Positions 26,051 through 36,482 are shown, counted from the first letter of the stretch. The stretch is DNA of 64,000 nt from Mesorhizobium sp. Z1-4 (GCF_004000235.1 NZ_RCIO01000003.1:558373-622372); one strand, 5' to 3'. A program made the numbers and translations. Notes: a model not told the origin generated them from the sequence alone.

Positions 26051-28636
26051 ATGGAAATACTGAGTAGAAAACAGGGCTATATCCCGGCCGCACTGCTGAC
26101 GCTCGGCTCGAGCTACTTCGCGGTTGCGAGCATTTCCATTCTTATCTCGAAGGCCGGAGCCGACGGCATCGCGGCTGTTTGGCTGGCAAATGCCATGGCA
26201 ATTGCCATGATAATGACGATGCGCTTGCCGGTTGGCTTCGCACTGAGCGCAGTCGCGGTATCCAGTTACGGCGTAAACTTGATGTTCGGGCAGCCGGCAG
26301 GTCCGGCCTTGCTGCTGAGTGCGATCAACCTGTTTGAAATCGGGCTGGCCGTCGGGCTCCTCTCATGGTGGCTCGGCCCACATGCAAGCAAGCCGAAGAC
26401 ACCGTCGCAGCTCATTGCCTATTTCGTTGTCGCCGTCGGCGTTGCGCCGGTTGCGGCGGCTTTGATTGGAGCCCCGCTTACCGCCTATTTCATGGGTTGG
26501 TCGGCGGAAGCTGCCTTTGTTACCTGGGTTGGCGGTGCAGTACTTGGTGGAACGCTCATCATCCCGCCGGTCATCCTGGCCGGCTCCAGGCACAGTGACG
26601 CGGTATTTTCGCAGCGGCGCCTCATGATGTTCACCGTTGCTGCCGCCGGCGCGCTGATTTCGTCGTCGTTTGCATTGTGGCTGCAAGTCTATCCGTTCTT
26701 CGTTATCGGGCTTTATCTGCTGGCGACAACACCGTTTGTGGGGCGTATCGAGGTTTCGCTTCTCGCAGCCATCTGCGGCATGGTGGCCATCCTCGATGCT
26801 GCTTTTGGGCTTGCGCGTGCGTCTGAATACGGCCTGATTGCCTTTCCCGGCGCGTTTCAGATACCGCTTTCAGCGGCTCTGATTACCCCAATCTTTGTAT
26901 CGCTACTGGTCTGGCGCATGCGCTCTCAGAGGCGTGAGTTGATCAAGAGCGAAGCGCTGTTTCGGGCCGCTTTGGAAGATTCCGCGGTCGGTATGGCAAT
27001 TGTCGAACTCAATGGCAGGATTTCGCGGGCGAACGAGTCGCTTGCAGATATGCTGGGCTATTCAATCGAAGAACTGGTCGGCAAAACCCTTTTCGAGCTT
27101 TCGTATCCCGACGACAGGCATATCGGGCTCAGCATGGTCCGCGATATCGTCGATGGTGGCGAGAACAGGTTCCGTTTCGAAAAGAGGTATCTGACGAAGG
27201 ATGGGCAGCCGATATGGATCGACCTGTCCTGTTCGGTCGTAATTGACGACACGACCGGCAAAGCATCTTTCACGGTCGCGCAATTCGCCAATGTCGATGA
27301 GCGTATCAAGGCGCAGCAGGCAGTGATGGAGGCCGAAAACCGCTGGAATTTCGCACTGAACAGTGCGCGCCAGGGTGTTTGGGATTTCAATCTGCGCGAC
27401 AGTCAGACCTATTATTCTCCTATGTGGAAAGAGATGCTCGGTTATGAGCCCGACGAACTCGGAAACGAGCCGGACTTGTGGCTGAGGCTCATCCATCCCG
27501 AAGACCGCCCGCGGGCGCTGCAGCTCGACAAGCAACTCCTTGAAGGGCGTACGTCGTTCTTCGAGGCAGAGTTCCGCATGCGCTGCAAGGACGGTAGCTG
27601 GATCTGGGTGCTCGACCGCGGCAAGACGGTCGAGCGGGATGAAAACGGTCAGGTTGTGAGGGCGATCGGCACCCACACCGACATTACCGCCCAGAAGAAG
27701 GCACAATCCCGGCTGGCCGAGACGGCCGCCGCCCTCAAGGCGGAAAAAGAGCGCCTGCGCGTCACGCTTCACTCGATTGGCGATGCGGTTATCTGCGCCG
27801 ACGCTGAAGGCAAGGTCACGTTCGTGAATGCTGCCGCCGAAGCGCTGACAGGCCACACGGCCGACAGTTCCATCGGAAAACCGCTTTCGCAGATCTATTG
27901 CCCGCGTGACGAAGAAACCAACGAGGAGATTTCCGTATTGAGAGGGGAAGCCTCCGAAGGTACGCGCTCCCACAATCGTGCCGCCATAGTGCGGCCGGAT
28001 GGAAGGCGTTCGTCGATCCGGCAGGTGGTTTCGCCGATCATCACCGAAGGCGAGGTGATGAACGGTTCTGTGATCGTTTTCCAGGATGTTACGGACGCGC
28101 GCACGCTGCAGCGTCAGTTGGCATATGCGGCCAGCCACGACTCGCTCACCGGTCTCGCAAACCGCGCGAACTTCCATTCCACAATGCGGGAAATGGTCGA
28201 AGAGGTGGGCAAGGACGAGAAGATCGAACACCAGCTTCTGTTCGTCGATCTTGATCGCTTCAAGGAAGTGAACGACACGGCCGGACATGGTGCCGGCGAT
28301 GCGCTCTTGAAGAAGATTTCGGGCGCCTTGCTTGAATCGGTACGCAGGTCGGATTTCGTTGCGCGGCTTGGCGGCGACGAGTTTGCGCTGATCCTGAAAT
28401 ACTGCAATGTCGAAACTGCGGTTCGCCATGCCGAAAATATCGTTTCGTCGATCGCCGGCCTCGATTTCGAGTGGGAAGTCCAGCGTTTCAACGTTGGCGC
28501 AAGCATCGGCATCGCGCCCATCAACCATGGCGCGGGCGCCGTCGACGAGATTCTCGCCAGGGCCGACCGCAGTTGCTACGACGCCAAGTCTTCCGGCCGT
28601 GGAACCGTGTCAGTGTTCAGGCCGGAAGCGGCGTAA
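26051..28636 (+). CDS. MASE1-PAS-PAS-PAS-GGDEF diguanylate cyclase
   Basis: The 861-residue inner-membrane sensor makes cyclic di-GMP. Residues about 8-295 form a MASE1-type domain with some eight membrane segments. Three PAS domains follow, starting near 303 (ALFRAALEDSAVGMAIVE), 433 (a PAS_3-type fold with HPEDRPRALQL) and 565 (RVTLHSIGDAVICAD). The GGDEF domain ends the protein, with an intact GGDEF at 774-778 and an inhibitory I-site RRSD five residues before it, so product feedback is expected. There is no EAL domain. Monocistronic, starting about 95 bases after the DAHP synthase terminator. The sensed signal is unknown. Confidence 0.92.
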   Translation: MEILSRKQGYIPAALLTLGSSYFAVASISILISKAGADGIAAVWLANAMAIAMIMTMRLPVGFALSAVAVSSYGVNLMFGQPAGPALLLSAINLFEIGLAVGLLSWWLGPHASKPKTPSQLIAYFVVAVGVAPVAAALIGAPLTAYFMGWSAEAAFVTWVGGAVLGGTLIIPPVILAGSRHSDAVFSQRRLMMFTVAAAGALISSSFALWLQVYPFFVIGLYLLATTPFVGRIEVSLLAAICGMVAILDAAFGLARASEYGLIAFPGAFQIPLSAALITPIFVSLLVWRMRSQRRELIKSEALFRAALEDSAVGMAIVELNGRISRANESLADMLGYSIEELVGKTLFELSYPDDRHIGLSMVRDIVDGGENRFRFEKRYLTKDGQPIWIDLSCSVVIDDTTGKASFTVAQFANVDERIKAQQAVMEAENRWNFALNSARQGVWDFNLRDSQTYYSPMWKEMLGYEPDELGNEPDLWLRLIHPEDRPRALQLDKQLLEGRTSFFEAEFRMRCKDGSWIWVLDRGKTVERDENGQVVRAIGTHTDITAQKKAQSRLAETAAALKAEKERLRVTLHSIGDAVICADAEGKVTFVNAAAEALTGHTADSSIGKPLSQIYCPRDEETNEEISVLRGEASEGTRSHNRAAIVRPDGRRSSIRQVVSPIITEGEVMNGSVIVFQDVTDARTLQRQLAYAASHDSLTGLANRANFHSTMREMVEEVGKDEKIEHQLLFVDLDRFKEVNDTAGHGAGDALLKKISGALLESVRRSDFVARLGGDEFALILKYCNVETAVRHAENIVSSIAGLDFEWEVQRFNVGASIGIAPINHGAGAVDEILARADRSCYDAKSSGRGTVSVFRPEAA

Positions 28637-28728
28637 GGCTTGCCGTTGGCGGAGCTGGCACAACGATAATCACTGGTTTGCGCGTGGATGCAGGCATACC
28701 GTTCGGGACCAAGCGACGGAGCAGCCGG

Positions 28729-29124
28729 ATGAGCGAACCATATCGGGGCAGTTGCCACTGTGGCGCTGTCCACTATCGGGTGAGCGGTGCCTTGCGGCCC
28801 GTGAGCTATTGCCATTGCAGCCAATGCCGCAAGCAAAGCGGCCACTTTTACGCGGCGACACAGTGCCAAACGAGTGATCTGGCGGTCGAGGGCGAACAAC
28901 ACCTGACCTGGTACAGTGCTTCGGACACCGCGCGCCGAGCATTCTGCAAGACCTGCGGTTCGGCTCTCTTCTGGCGCGCCAATGACAGCGAGCGCACGTC
29001 CATTCTTGCCGGCAGCCTCGATGGACCAACCGGACTTGCCGGGGGAAATCATATTTTCGTGGCCGACAAGGGCGACTATTACTCTATCGACGACGGCCTG
29101 CCTCAATATCCGCAGTATGATTGA
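28729..29124 (+). CDS. GFA-family (Gfa/CENP-V) zinc-binding protein
   Basis: The 131-residue protein has the Cys motifs of the glutathione-dependent formaldehyde-activating fold: GSCHCGAV (residues 8-15), CHCSQCRKQSG (about 29-39) and CKTCGSALFW (about 79-88), binding two zinc ions. Some members bind glutathione and act in formaldehyde detoxification, but most are uncharacterised. The ATG at 28729 has GGAGCAGCCGG upstream; the frame extends back to 28471 only by running into the cyclase gene. Confidence 0.87.
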   Translation: MSEPYRGSCHCGAVHYRVSGALRPVSYCHCSQCRKQSGHFYAATQCQTSDLAVEGEQHLTWYSASDTARRAFCKTCGSALFWRANDSERTSILAGSLDGPTGLAGGNHIFVADKGDYYSIDDGLPQYPQYD

Positions 29125-29196
29125 TTGTTTGCGCGTCATTGCTAACGCACCGGGCATTCATCCGCTAAACAGGCACCTGTCGAAATACGGGAGTGG

Positions 29197-29553
29197 ATGA
29201 TGGAACGGCTGGTGAGCGCGACGCGCAATTCACTGCGCGCATTGCATGTGCTCATGCGCGATGAGGCTGCCTTCAAAAGCGAGGTCGTCGCGCTTTCGCT
29301 TGCCTTGCCGGTCGGGTGGTTTGTAGCGCCCACGCTTGGCGGCTACCTGCTTCTAATCGGCGTTATCCTGGCGCTGATGATCGTGGAGGCACTCAACACG
29401 GCGATCGAAGCGGCTTGCGATGCGTTTTCGCGCGAGTTCAACGCCGATATCCGGCTTGCGAAGGATTGCGGGTCTCTGGCCGTGGCACTGACGATGATCA
29501 TCGCAGCGGCAGTCTGGGCGGTGGCGCTGTGGGAGCGTTTCATTGTCGGATAA
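29197..29553 (+). CDS. dgkA: Diacylglycerol kinase DgkA
   Basis: The 118-residue inner-membrane protein has a short amphipathic N-terminus and three membrane segments at about 29-46, 49-68 and 94-115. The catalytic motif EALNTAIEAACDAFS lies at about 61-75; the Glu/Asn/Glu arrangement is that of prokaryotic DgkA. It phosphorylates diacylglycerol released by membrane-derived oligosaccharide or cyclic glucan synthesis back to phosphatidate. The following hemerythrin-like gene overlaps its end by 11 bases. Confidence 0.92.
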   Translation: MMERLVSATRNSLRALHVLMRDEAAFKSEVVALSLALPVGWFVAPTLGGYLLLIGVILALMIVEALNTAIEAACDAFSREFNADIRLAKDCGSLAVALTMIIAAAVWAVALWERFIVG

Positions 29554-30133
29554 GAACCGCGATGGTGAAGGGCTTTTGAAACGACATGGCCTGCCGGACG
29601 ATCTGAAGTTTCTGCTAAACCGTTTTCCACGTTCAGAATGGGTCGGGCATACGAACCTTGAAGGCATGGCGTCGTTCTGGTTGCAGCGACACGACATGTT
29701 TCGCGAGTTGGGCGTTATGCTCACAAATGCGATCGTCGAATATCGCGAGGGACGCACGACGCCGCAGGAATTCGCACAGTTCTTCGCGCCGCGGCTCAAC
29801 TTCTTTCTGAGTAACCTCGACGGGCACCACCGCATCGAGGACGACGTCTATTTCCCCGCCTTCGTCCACGCCGAAAGCCGGCTGAAGCACGGTTTCGACA
29901 TTCTGGACGCCGATCATCATCTGATCCACGAAGCGCTGGTGCAGAACGCCGAAACCGCGAATGCGTTCTTGCAGACGCTTGACGGAGCCATCGACCGACA
30001 GCGTTTCGCAGCCGATGCTTATGGCTCTGCCAATGAGCGGCTCATCCACATGCTGGCGCGGCACCTCGATGACGAAGAGGATCTCATTATTCCGCTCATC
30101 CTGGATCGCGGTGACAGCATGTTCGAGGGATGA
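29543..30133 (+). CDS. Hemerythrin HHE domain-containing protein
   Basis: The 196-residue protein is a four-helix bundle of the HHE cation-binding type. Candidate iron ligands are His in LQRHDMFRELG, the pair in DGHHRIEDD with its Glu/Asp, DADHHLIHEAL, and ARHLDDEEDLIIP near the C-terminus. Such domains bind a non-haem di-iron centre and take part in oxygen, nitric oxide or iron handling. The start is probably the TTG at 29543, preceded by GGGAG within the end of dgkA, which implies translational coupling to the kinase. Confidence 0.82.
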   Translation: MSDKNRDGEGLLKRHGLPDDLKFLLNRFPRSEWVGHTNLEGMASFWLQRHDMFRELGVMLTNAIVEYREGRTTPQEFAQFFAPRLNFFLSNLDGHHRIEDDVYFPAFVHAESRLKHGFDILDADHHLIHEALVQNAETANAFLQTLDGAIDRQRFAADAYGSANERLIHMLARHLDDEEDLIIPLILDRGDSMFEG

Positions 30134-30184
30134 GCTTGCCGGGCGGTCGTTTCTGCGCCTAGATCGCGTCGCATGGAGGCGTCA

Positions 30185-30904
30185 ATGAAGAGCTTCGAGA
30201 CGATCAGGAAACGCGCCGCGGAGCGCAAAGGCGGCGACGATGTGCTGATGTCGCTGCTTGCACCGCCACTCGACAACAAGAAGCTGAGCGACGTGCCGGA
30301 TGACCGGTTCCTGTCGACCATGGCCGAGCGGGTGTTTGCGGCCGGTTTCGTGTGGCGGGTGATCGAGCAGAAATGGCCGGGTTTCGAAGAAGCGTTTCTC
30401 GGCTTCGAGCCGAAGCGGCTGCTCTTCCAGCCGGAGGATTTCTGGCACGATCTCGCATCCGACCAGCGCATCGTGCGCAACCCTCAGAAGATCAAATCGG
30501 TGCGCGAGAACGCGGCCTTTGTCGATCGTATCTCCGGCGAGCATGGCTCGTTCGGAAAATTCCTGGCCGACTGGCCGGCGGACGATCAGGCGGGGCTGAT
30601 CGAATTTCTCGGCAAACATGGCAGCCGGCTGGGCGGCAATACGGGGCAGTATTTTCTGCGCTGGGTGGGCTGGGACAGCTACATCGTGTCATCCGACATG
30701 GTGGCAGCACTGCGCGATGCCGGGCTCGATATCTCCGAAAAGGCGACGTCGAAAAAGGACCGCGAGAAAATCCAGGGCCAGTTGAATGTCTGGGCGGCCG
30801 AAACCGGCCTGCCTTACGTGCATCTGTCGCGCATTCTGGCGATGTCGACCGGACCGAACCGAACGGCGGAGGAATTGCGGGCCTACATGGATGATGGCGA
30901 GTGA
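30185..30904 (+). CDS. DNA-3-methyladenine glycosylase I family protein (Tag-like)
   Basis: The 239-residue protein resembles the Tag family of helix-hairpin-helix base-excision glycosylases: FLSTMAERVFAAGFVWRVIEQKWPGFEEAF near 44-73 parallels the Tag core 'LteeiFqaGlsW..il.kr..fr.aF', and VRNPQKIKSVRENAAF near 98-113 parallels 'iRnr.KI.a...NA'. The zinc-binding Cys/His of E. coli Tag are not evident, so it is a divergent member and the activity on 3-methyladenine is inferred. The ATG at 30185 has GGAGG seven bases upstream. Confidence 0.75.
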   Translation: MKSFETIRKRAAERKGGDDVLMSLLAPPLDNKKLSDVPDDRFLSTMAERVFAAGFVWRVIEQKWPGFEEAFLGFEPKRLLFQPEDFWHDLASDQRIVRNPQKIKSVRENAAFVDRISGEHGSFGKFLADWPADDQAGLIEFLGKHGSRLGGNTGQYFLRWVGWDSYIVSSDMVAALRDAGLDISEKATSKKDREKIQGQLNVWAAETGLPYVHLSRILAMSTGPNRTAEELRAYMDDGE

Positions 30905-30970
30905 GTGGCCTCATAGGCGTACCACATGCCCCAATTGCCACCCGGCACAGCCCGCGCTAGACGATCCGGC

Positions 30971-32644
30971 ATGAAAGCACCAGACGTTCTCCGCATCGCC
31001 ATTGCCCAGCTCAACCCGACGGTCGGCGACATCAACGGCAATCTGGCCAAGGCCCGCGAGGCGCGCGCGGATGCAGCTCGCCACGGTGCCGATCTCGTCC
31101 TCTACACCGAGCTGTTTCTTTCCGGCTATCCGCCGGAGGATCTGGTGCTCAAACCGGCCTTTCTTGCAGCTTGCGAGCAGGCGATGGACGGCTTTGCCGC
31201 TGACACCGCGGATGGCGGGCCCGGCGTCATCATGGGTGTGCCGCTGAAGCGCAAGAGCGGGGTGCACAACGCCGTTGTCATAGCCGACGGTGGCAAGGTG
31301 ATCGGCGAGCGCTTCAAGGTCGATCTGCCGAATTACGGAGAGTTCGACGAGAAGCGTGTTTTCGCGCGCGCGCCCGACTTGCCCGGGCCTGTGAATTTCC
31401 GCGGCGTCAGGCTTGGCATTCCAATCTGCGAGGATATCTGGGGCGACGAGGCGGTCTGCGAAACGCTTGCCGAGAGCGGCGCCGAAATGCTGCTCGTTCC
31501 CAACGGCTCACCTTACTACCGCGGCAAGGTAGATATCCGACACCAGATCGTGCTGAAGCAGGTCATCGAAAGCGGCCTGCCGCTGATCTACGCCAACCAG
31601 CTTGGCGGGCAGGACGAGCTCGTGTTCGACGGTGCGTCCTTTGCCATCGAACACGATCATTCGCTGGCCTTCCAGATGAGCCAGTTCGAAGAAAGCGTCG
31701 TCGTTACCACCTGGAAGCGCAAAGACGACGTTTGGGTGTGCGACGCCGGCCCGATGTCGCAGATACCGGAAGCCGAAGAGGCGGATTACCGCGCCTGCAT
31801 GTTCGGTCTGCGCGATTATGTGAACAAGAACGGCTTCAAGAACGTGGTTCTCGGGCTTTCGGGCGGCATCGATTCGGCCATCTGTGCGGCGCTTGCTGTC
31901 GATGCGCTGGGCGAAGAGCGGGTGAGGGCGGTGATGATGCCCTATCGCTATACGTCGGAGGATTCACTCAAGGACGCCGAAGCATGCGCACGTGCGCTTG
32001 GCTGCCGTTATGACACCGTGCCGATCTTCGAACCGGTGGAAGGGTTCGGTAACGCGCTTTCGGATCTCTTCGAAGGGACCAATGAGGGCATCACCGAAGA
32101 GAACCTGCAGAGCCGTGCACGCGGCACCATCCTGATGGCGATCTCCAACAAATTCGGCTCGATGGTGGTGACGACCGGCAACAAGTCGGAAATGTCGGTC
32201 GGCTATGCCACGCTTTACGGCGACATGAATGGTGGCTTCAATCCGATCAAGGACCTCTACAAGATGCAGGTCTACGCGCTGTCGCGCTGGCGCAACGGTA
32301 CGGTGCCGCCGGGCGCGCTGGGGCCATCGGGCGAAGTCATCCCGCAAAACATCATCGACAAGGCGCCTTCGGCCGAGCTTCGGCCCGACCAGACCGACCA
32401 GGACTCGCTCCCCCCATATCCGGTGCTCGACGACATTCTGGAATGCCTCGTGGAAAAGGAAATGGGCGTCGACGAGATTGTCGGACGCGGTCACGACCGC
32501 GAGATCGTGCACAGGATCGAGCACCTGCTTTATGTCGCAGAATACAAACGCCGGCAGGCGGCACCGGGTGTGAAGATCACGAAAAAGAACTTCGGCCGCG
32601 ACCGCCGTTATCCGATCACCAACCGGTTCCGGGATCGGAGCTAG
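30971..32644 (+). CDS. nadE: Glutamine-dependent NAD+ synthase
   Basis: The 557-residue two-domain enzyme amidates nicotinic acid adenine dinucleotide to NAD+. The N-terminal nitrilase-type glutaminase domain has the triad Glu 47 (YTELFLSGYP), Lys 116 (FKVDLPNYGEFDEKR) and Cys 153 (IPICEDIWG). The C-terminal synthetase domain carries the PP-loop LSGGIDSA at 296-303 and the TTGNKSEMSVGYATLYGD block. Start taken at 30971, where homology begins; an in-frame ATG at 30926 would add 15 residues. Confidence 0.94.
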   Translation: MKAPDVLRIAIAQLNPTVGDINGNLAKAREARADAARHGADLVLYTELFLSGYPPEDLVLKPAFLAACEQAMDGFAADTADGGPGVIMGVPLKRKSGVHNAVVIADGGKVIGERFKVDLPNYGEFDEKRVFARAPDLPGPVNFRGVRLGIPICEDIWGDEAVCETLAESGAEMLLVPNGSPYYRGKVDIRHQIVLKQVIESGLPLIYANQLGGQDELVFDGASFAIEHDHSLAFQMSQFEESVVVTTWKRKDDVWVCDAGPMSQIPEAEEADYRACMFGLRDYVNKNGFKNVVLGLSGGIDSAICAALAVDALGEERVRAVMMPYRYTSEDSLKDAEACARALGCRYDTVPIFEPVEGFGNALSDLFEGTNEGITEENLQSRARGTILMAISNKFGSMVVTTGNKSEMSVGYATLYGDMNGGFNPIKDLYKMQVYALSRWRNGTVPPGALGPSGEVIPQNIIDKAPSAELRPDQTDQDSLPPYPVLDDILECLVEKEMGVDEIVGRGHDREIVHRIEHLLYVAEYKRRQAAPGVKITKKNFGRDRRYPITNRFRDRS

Positions 32645-32715
32645 CGGCGCCTTGACGGCTTGACCTTGCCCACGGGCTGGTTCAGTGCTCGGCTTTAGGT
32701 GCGAGCACTTCAAGA

Positions 32716-33960
32716 ATGTCGTTTCTTACTTTCCTGCGTGACAACGCCCGATGGATCGCGGGCGGGTTCCTGCTCACGTTCTTTTCATCCTACGGGCAGA
32801 CGTTCTTTATTGCGCTTTCGGCTGGCGATATCCGCGCCGAATACGGCTTGAGCCATGGCCAGTGGGGTATGCTCTACATGCTGGCGACGCTTGCGAGCGC
32901 GCTGACCTTGCCGAAATTCGGGCAGATCGTAGACCGCTGGTCTGCCCACACCGTGACACTGATCATCGTGCCGGTACTGGCGTTGGCCTGCGTGATGATG
33001 GCGCTTTCACAGCACATCTTGCTGCTTGTGATCACGATCTACCTCCTGCGCCTGTTCGGCCAGGGGATGATGTCGCAGAATGCCTTCACCGCGGTCGGCC
33101 GCTGGTTTGCCGCGCAGCGCGGCAAGGCGCTGTCGGTGACCGCGATCGGGGTCAATGCCGGTGAGGCGCTGTTCCCGACGCTGTTCGTTTTCGCCGCCAT
33201 TGCCATCGGCTGGCGCAACAGCTGGCTACTGGTCGCAGCTTCGCTGATCGTGATTGCCCTGCCGCTGATTTCGTCGCTGGTAGCCGTTGAACGTGCGCCG
33301 CGCTCCAGTGAGGAGGGCGGTCAGCTGCCGGCGGTTCGAGATTGGACACGCGGCGAAGCGCTGCGTGACCCGTACTTCTACCTCATCCTGCTCGGAGTTA
33401 TGGCACCGGGGTTCATCGGCACCACCGTTTTCTTCCATCAGGTTTACCTGGTGGAGTTGCGGGGCTGGTCGATCGAGGTGTTCGCCACCACTTTCATGCT
33501 GTCTTCCACTTTGACAGTCATCTCCGCGCTGATTGCCGGCGGCCTCGTCGACCGCTATTCGGCCGTCAGGCTGTTGCCGGCTTTTCTGATCCCGCTGGGC
33601 ATTGCGTGCCTGATCCTGAGTGCGGTGGAGGCGCAATGGAGCGCATTTGCGTTTATGGGCTTCATGGGTCTCTCCTACGGTGTTTCGTCGACGCTGTTCG
33701 GCGCGTTGTGGCCCGAGGTCTATGGCACCAGATATCTTGGTGCGATCCGCGCTGTGACGGTGGCCATCATGGTGTTCGCCACTGCGATGGGACCGGGCAT
33801 CACCGGGTTCCTGATCGACCTCGGTGTGCCTTATCCGCTTCAGATCGGCGCGATGGGGATCTACTGTTTCTGCGCCTCGGTGCTGATGTATTTCGTCTCG
33901 CGCGGCCTCACCGCGCGCAGCTTGCAAGCATCCCGGGCTTCGGCTACCCCGCAGCCATGA
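32716..33960 (+). CDS. MFS transporter
   Basis: The 414-residue protein has 12 predicted membrane segments with a central hydrophilic loop around residues 198-215. The motif-A-like region [14 protein letters not shown] lies after the second segment. It resembles oxalate/formate antiporter-like and related carboxylate MFS members in general form, but I cannot name a substrate. Its stop overlaps the gltX start (ATGA), so the two genes are translationally coupled. Confidence 0.83.
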   Translation: MSFLTFLRDNARWIAGGFLLTFFSSYGQTFFIALSAGDIRAEYGLSHGQWGMLYMLATLASALTLPKFGQIVDRWSAHTVTLIIVPVLALACVMMALSQHILLLVITIYLLRLFGQGMMSQNAFTAVGRWFAAQRGKALSVTAIGVNAGEALFPTLFVFAAIAIGWRNSWLLVAASLIVIALPLISSLVAVERAPRSSEEGGQLPAVRDWTRGEALRDPYFYLILLGVMAPGFIGTTVFFHQVYLVELRGWSIEVFATTFMLSSTLTVISALIAGGLVDRYSAVRLLPAFLIPLGIACLILSAVEAQWSAFAFMGFMGLSYGVSSTLFGALWPEVYGTRYLGAIRAVTVAIMVFATAMGPGITGFLIDLGVPYPLQIGAMGIYCFCASVLMYFVSRGLTARSLQASRASATPQP

Positions 33961-35330
33961 CGACTACAGTACGCTTTGCGCCGTCTCCGACGGGCTTCAT
34001 CCACATCGGCAATTCGCGCACGGCGCTGTTCAACTGGCTTTTTGCCAAGCAGCAGGGCGGCCGTTTTATCCTGCGCTTCGACGATACGGATATCGGGCGC
34101 TCAAAGCGCGAATATGCTGACCAGATCGAGACCGATCTCGCATGGCTCGGCATAACGCCCGATGCGGTCGAACGGCAATCGGAACGCTTCGGCGCTTATG
34201 ACGCCGCCGCAGAACGTCTGAGAAAATCAGGGCTTCTATATGCCTGCTACGAGACGGCGGAGGAGCTGGAGCGGCGGCGGCGCATTAGGCTGCAGCGGCG
34301 GCTTCCGCCGGTTTACGGGCGCGAGGCCCTTAAGCTGACGGAGGCTGAGAAGGCCGAACTGGAGGCACAGGGGCGCAAGCCACACTGGCGGTTCCTTCTT
34401 CCCAATTTCGAGAACGATCCGTTTTCCACGCATCGAACCGAGGCTCGCTGGAACGATATCGTGCGGGGTGAAGAAACCGTCGATCTTGCCTCGTTGTCCG
34501 ACCCTGTACTGATCCGTGAAGACTGTAGCTATCTCTACACGCTGCCCTCCGTCGTGGACGATATCGATCTCGGCGTTACCCATGTCATCCGGGGTGACGA
34601 TCACATCACCAATACAGGTGCACAGATCGCCCTGTTCGAGGCGCTTGGCGCGAAGCCTCCGGCATTCGGCCACCACAATCTGTTGACCACGGCGTCGGGT
34701 GCGGGGCTTTCGAAGCGTACCGGCGCGCTGTCGATCAAAAGCCTGCGCGAGGAGGGGCTTGAGCCGATGGCTATTGCCTCTCTTGCCACGCTGATCGGCA
34801 CGTCGGAAGCGGTGACTGCCGTTGCGGATATGGCCGGGCTCGCGAGTGGCTTCGATATCGGGCGCAGCTCGCGCAGCGCGGCAAAGTTCGACCCTGCGGA
34901 GCTCATAGTGCTCAATCGCGCCTTGCTGCGCGACAGGCCATTCGGCGAAGCTCAGGCCCGGCTTGTTGCGCTCGGTATCTCAGACGCTCGCGCGGAGCCG
35001 TTCTGGCTCGCCATTCGCGGCAATATCGAAAAGATGAACGATGCCGCCGAATGGTGGGGCATCGTCACGTCCGGGCCCGCGCGGCCGGCGGAGCTCGGTG
35101 ACGATGATCGTCAATTCGTGCGTGACGCGTTCGACCTTCTTCCGCCCGAACCGTGGGACGGTACCACCTGGAAGGAATGGACCGACCTTGTGAAGGTACG
35201 GACGGGGCGCAAGGGCAAAGCGCTGTTCGCGCCGCTCAGGCTTGCGCTTACCGGAGTTCCGTCCGGCCCGGAGCTCGCAGATCTATTGCCGCTTCTGGGT
35301 CGGGAAGGAACGCTGGCCCGACGACCCTGA
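33957..35330 (+). CDS. gltX: Glutamate--tRNA ligase
   Basis: The 457-residue class I synthetase has the nucleotide-binding motif [19 protein letters not shown] at about residues 6-24 (HIGN as the HIGH variant) and the KMSKS counterpart LSKRTGALS near 257-265. Many alphaproteobacteria carry two GltX proteins, one of which also charges tRNA-Gln for the amidotransferase route; this sequence alone does not show which one this is. The start overlaps the preceding MFS gene by 4 bases, and the last 83 bases overlap the convergent DUF2865 gene. Confidence 0.93.
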   Translation: MTTTVRFAPSPTGFIHIGNSRTALFNWLFAKQQGGRFILRFDDTDIGRSKREYADQIETDLAWLGITPDAVERQSERFGAYDAAAERLRKSGLLYACYETAEELERRRRIRLQRRLPPVYGREALKLTEAEKAELEAQGRKPHWRFLLPNFENDPFSTHRTEARWNDIVRGEETVDLASLSDPVLIREDCSYLYTLPSVVDDIDLGVTHVIRGDDHITNTGAQIALFEALGAKPPAFGHHNLLTTASGAGLSKRTGALSIKSLREEGLEPMAIASLATLIGTSEAVTAVADMAGLASGFDIGRSSRSAAKFDPAELIVLNRALLRDRPFGEAQARLVALGISDARAEPFWLAIRGNIEKMNDAAEWWGIVTSGPARPAELGDDDRQFVRDAFDLLPPEPWDGTTWKEWTDLVKVRTGRKGKALFAPLRLALTGVPSGPELADLLPLLGREGTLARRP

Positions 35331-36402
35331 TGCGTTTCTCCTCCGCTTCCGCATCGCTGGCAGCGGTCGCTACCACCTCGTTTACGGAGATATGCGGAGC
35401 CAGCAGCTTTGCCACGGCCGAGGCCGTCAGTCCGCCTTCGCGGTTCGCACGGGTCTCGGGATCCTCTGCCGGGTCGGGGCGCCACTGCGGCTCTGGAAGG
35501 AATACCTGGCTCTCTTCCGTTACCGTGTCTGTGACATCCGCATCCGGCGCTTCGCCGGCGATGATGCTGAACGCTTTCGGCTGATTGCAGCCGCACGTCT
35601 TGGGCCGCTGGTAGTCCGGGTCGCGGTAGCGGAACGCGGTCGCAAGGTCGGTGTAGGGTTTGCCGGTGACGGTGGATACCATGGCATCGGTCTCTTCGTC
35701 TGGCACCGTGTGCGAATAGAGCTCGACCTCGGTTCCCGGACACATCGCCATGCAGGCCTTGGTGTCGTTGTCGAAATTCTGCGGCGAGGAAGCATAAGCA
35801 ATCGGGAAGAAATAGCCGTCGCAAGTGCGCACGCACAAAGTACGATGGTTGCCGCGGCGATACCCCGGGCCGGACGAGGCGCTGCTCCGCACGTTCTCTT
35901 GCTCATCCGGCGTCTCTTCGCGTGCGCCCTGGCCGCGAGTACCGAAGAGCCGCGTAAATAACGTAGCGGGCTGGCCGGAGTTGTTGGCGGCTTCGGTTAC
36001 GCCGCAACGCTTGCGCGCCATTTCGGACCGGATGCGCGCTTTCTCGTTCGGCGCGTTGCCGCCCGCAAGCTGGTTTTTTGTTCGTTCCAGCTGGAGCAGG
36101 TTGCGCTCCATCTTGGCGACCGTTGCGCGGATTTCGCCGCAATGCGACTTGATGGATGCCAGGAACGATGAGCAGCCATTGTTTGCCTGCCGGTTCCGGG
36201 CGCGCTCAAGCTGTTGTTTCTGAGAGATGACCGCCCGTTCATAGCGGCGCAGCTTGGTTCTGTCTCCGCCGTGCGAGACCGATGCCAGGCGTGCCTCAAG
36301 GTCGCGGCATTCCGCCGAACTGGCGGACGCCTGAAATGCGGCGAAGGGGAGGATGATGCCCACCACCGCAATCAGCCTGATGAAATTCGCAAACCGCCGC
36401 AT
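35248..36402 (-). CDS. DUF2865 domain-containing envelope protein
   Basis: The 384-residue protein starts with a signal peptide (about 1-28, cleavage near ASA-SSA). A Lys/Arg/Gln-rich helical region (about 35-110) has coiled-coil character and paired Cys. The DUF2865 domain at about 178-285 contains [32 protein letters not shown] and a later CGC pair, suggesting disulfides in the periplasm. Function is unknown; the family is largely alphaproteobacterial. Its 3' end overlaps gltX tail to tail by 83 bases. Confidence 0.85.
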   Translation of the reverse strand: MRRFANFIRLIAVVGIILPFAAFQASASSAECRDLEARLASVSHGGDRTKLRRYERAVISQKQQLERARNRQANNGCSSFLASIKSHCGEIRATVAKMERNLLQLERTKNQLAGGNAPNEKARIRSEMARKRCGVTEAANNSGQPATLFTRLFGTRGQGAREETPDEQENVRSSASSGPGYRRGNHRTLCVRTCDGYFFPIAYASSPQNFDNDTKACMAMCPGTEVELYSHTVPDEETDAMVSTVTGKPYTDLATAFRYRDPDYQRPKTCGCNQPKAFSIIAGEAPDADVTDTVTEESQVFLPEPQWRPDPAEDPETRANREGGLTASAVAKLLAPHISVNEVVATAASDAEAEEKRIRVVGPAFLPDPEAAIDLRAPGRTELR

Positions 36403-36482
36403 ATCGCCTGTCGCTCATGGTCGAATCGCGCTCGACGAGCGCATGACCGCAAGCATTTGAGTATCGCAGGCGGGTTAACCTT

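Noticed and set aside
27062-28528. A 488-codon open frame on the minus strand inside the diguanylate cyclase
   Set aside because: Antisense to the intact PAS-GGDEF coding sequence; no recognisable domain.
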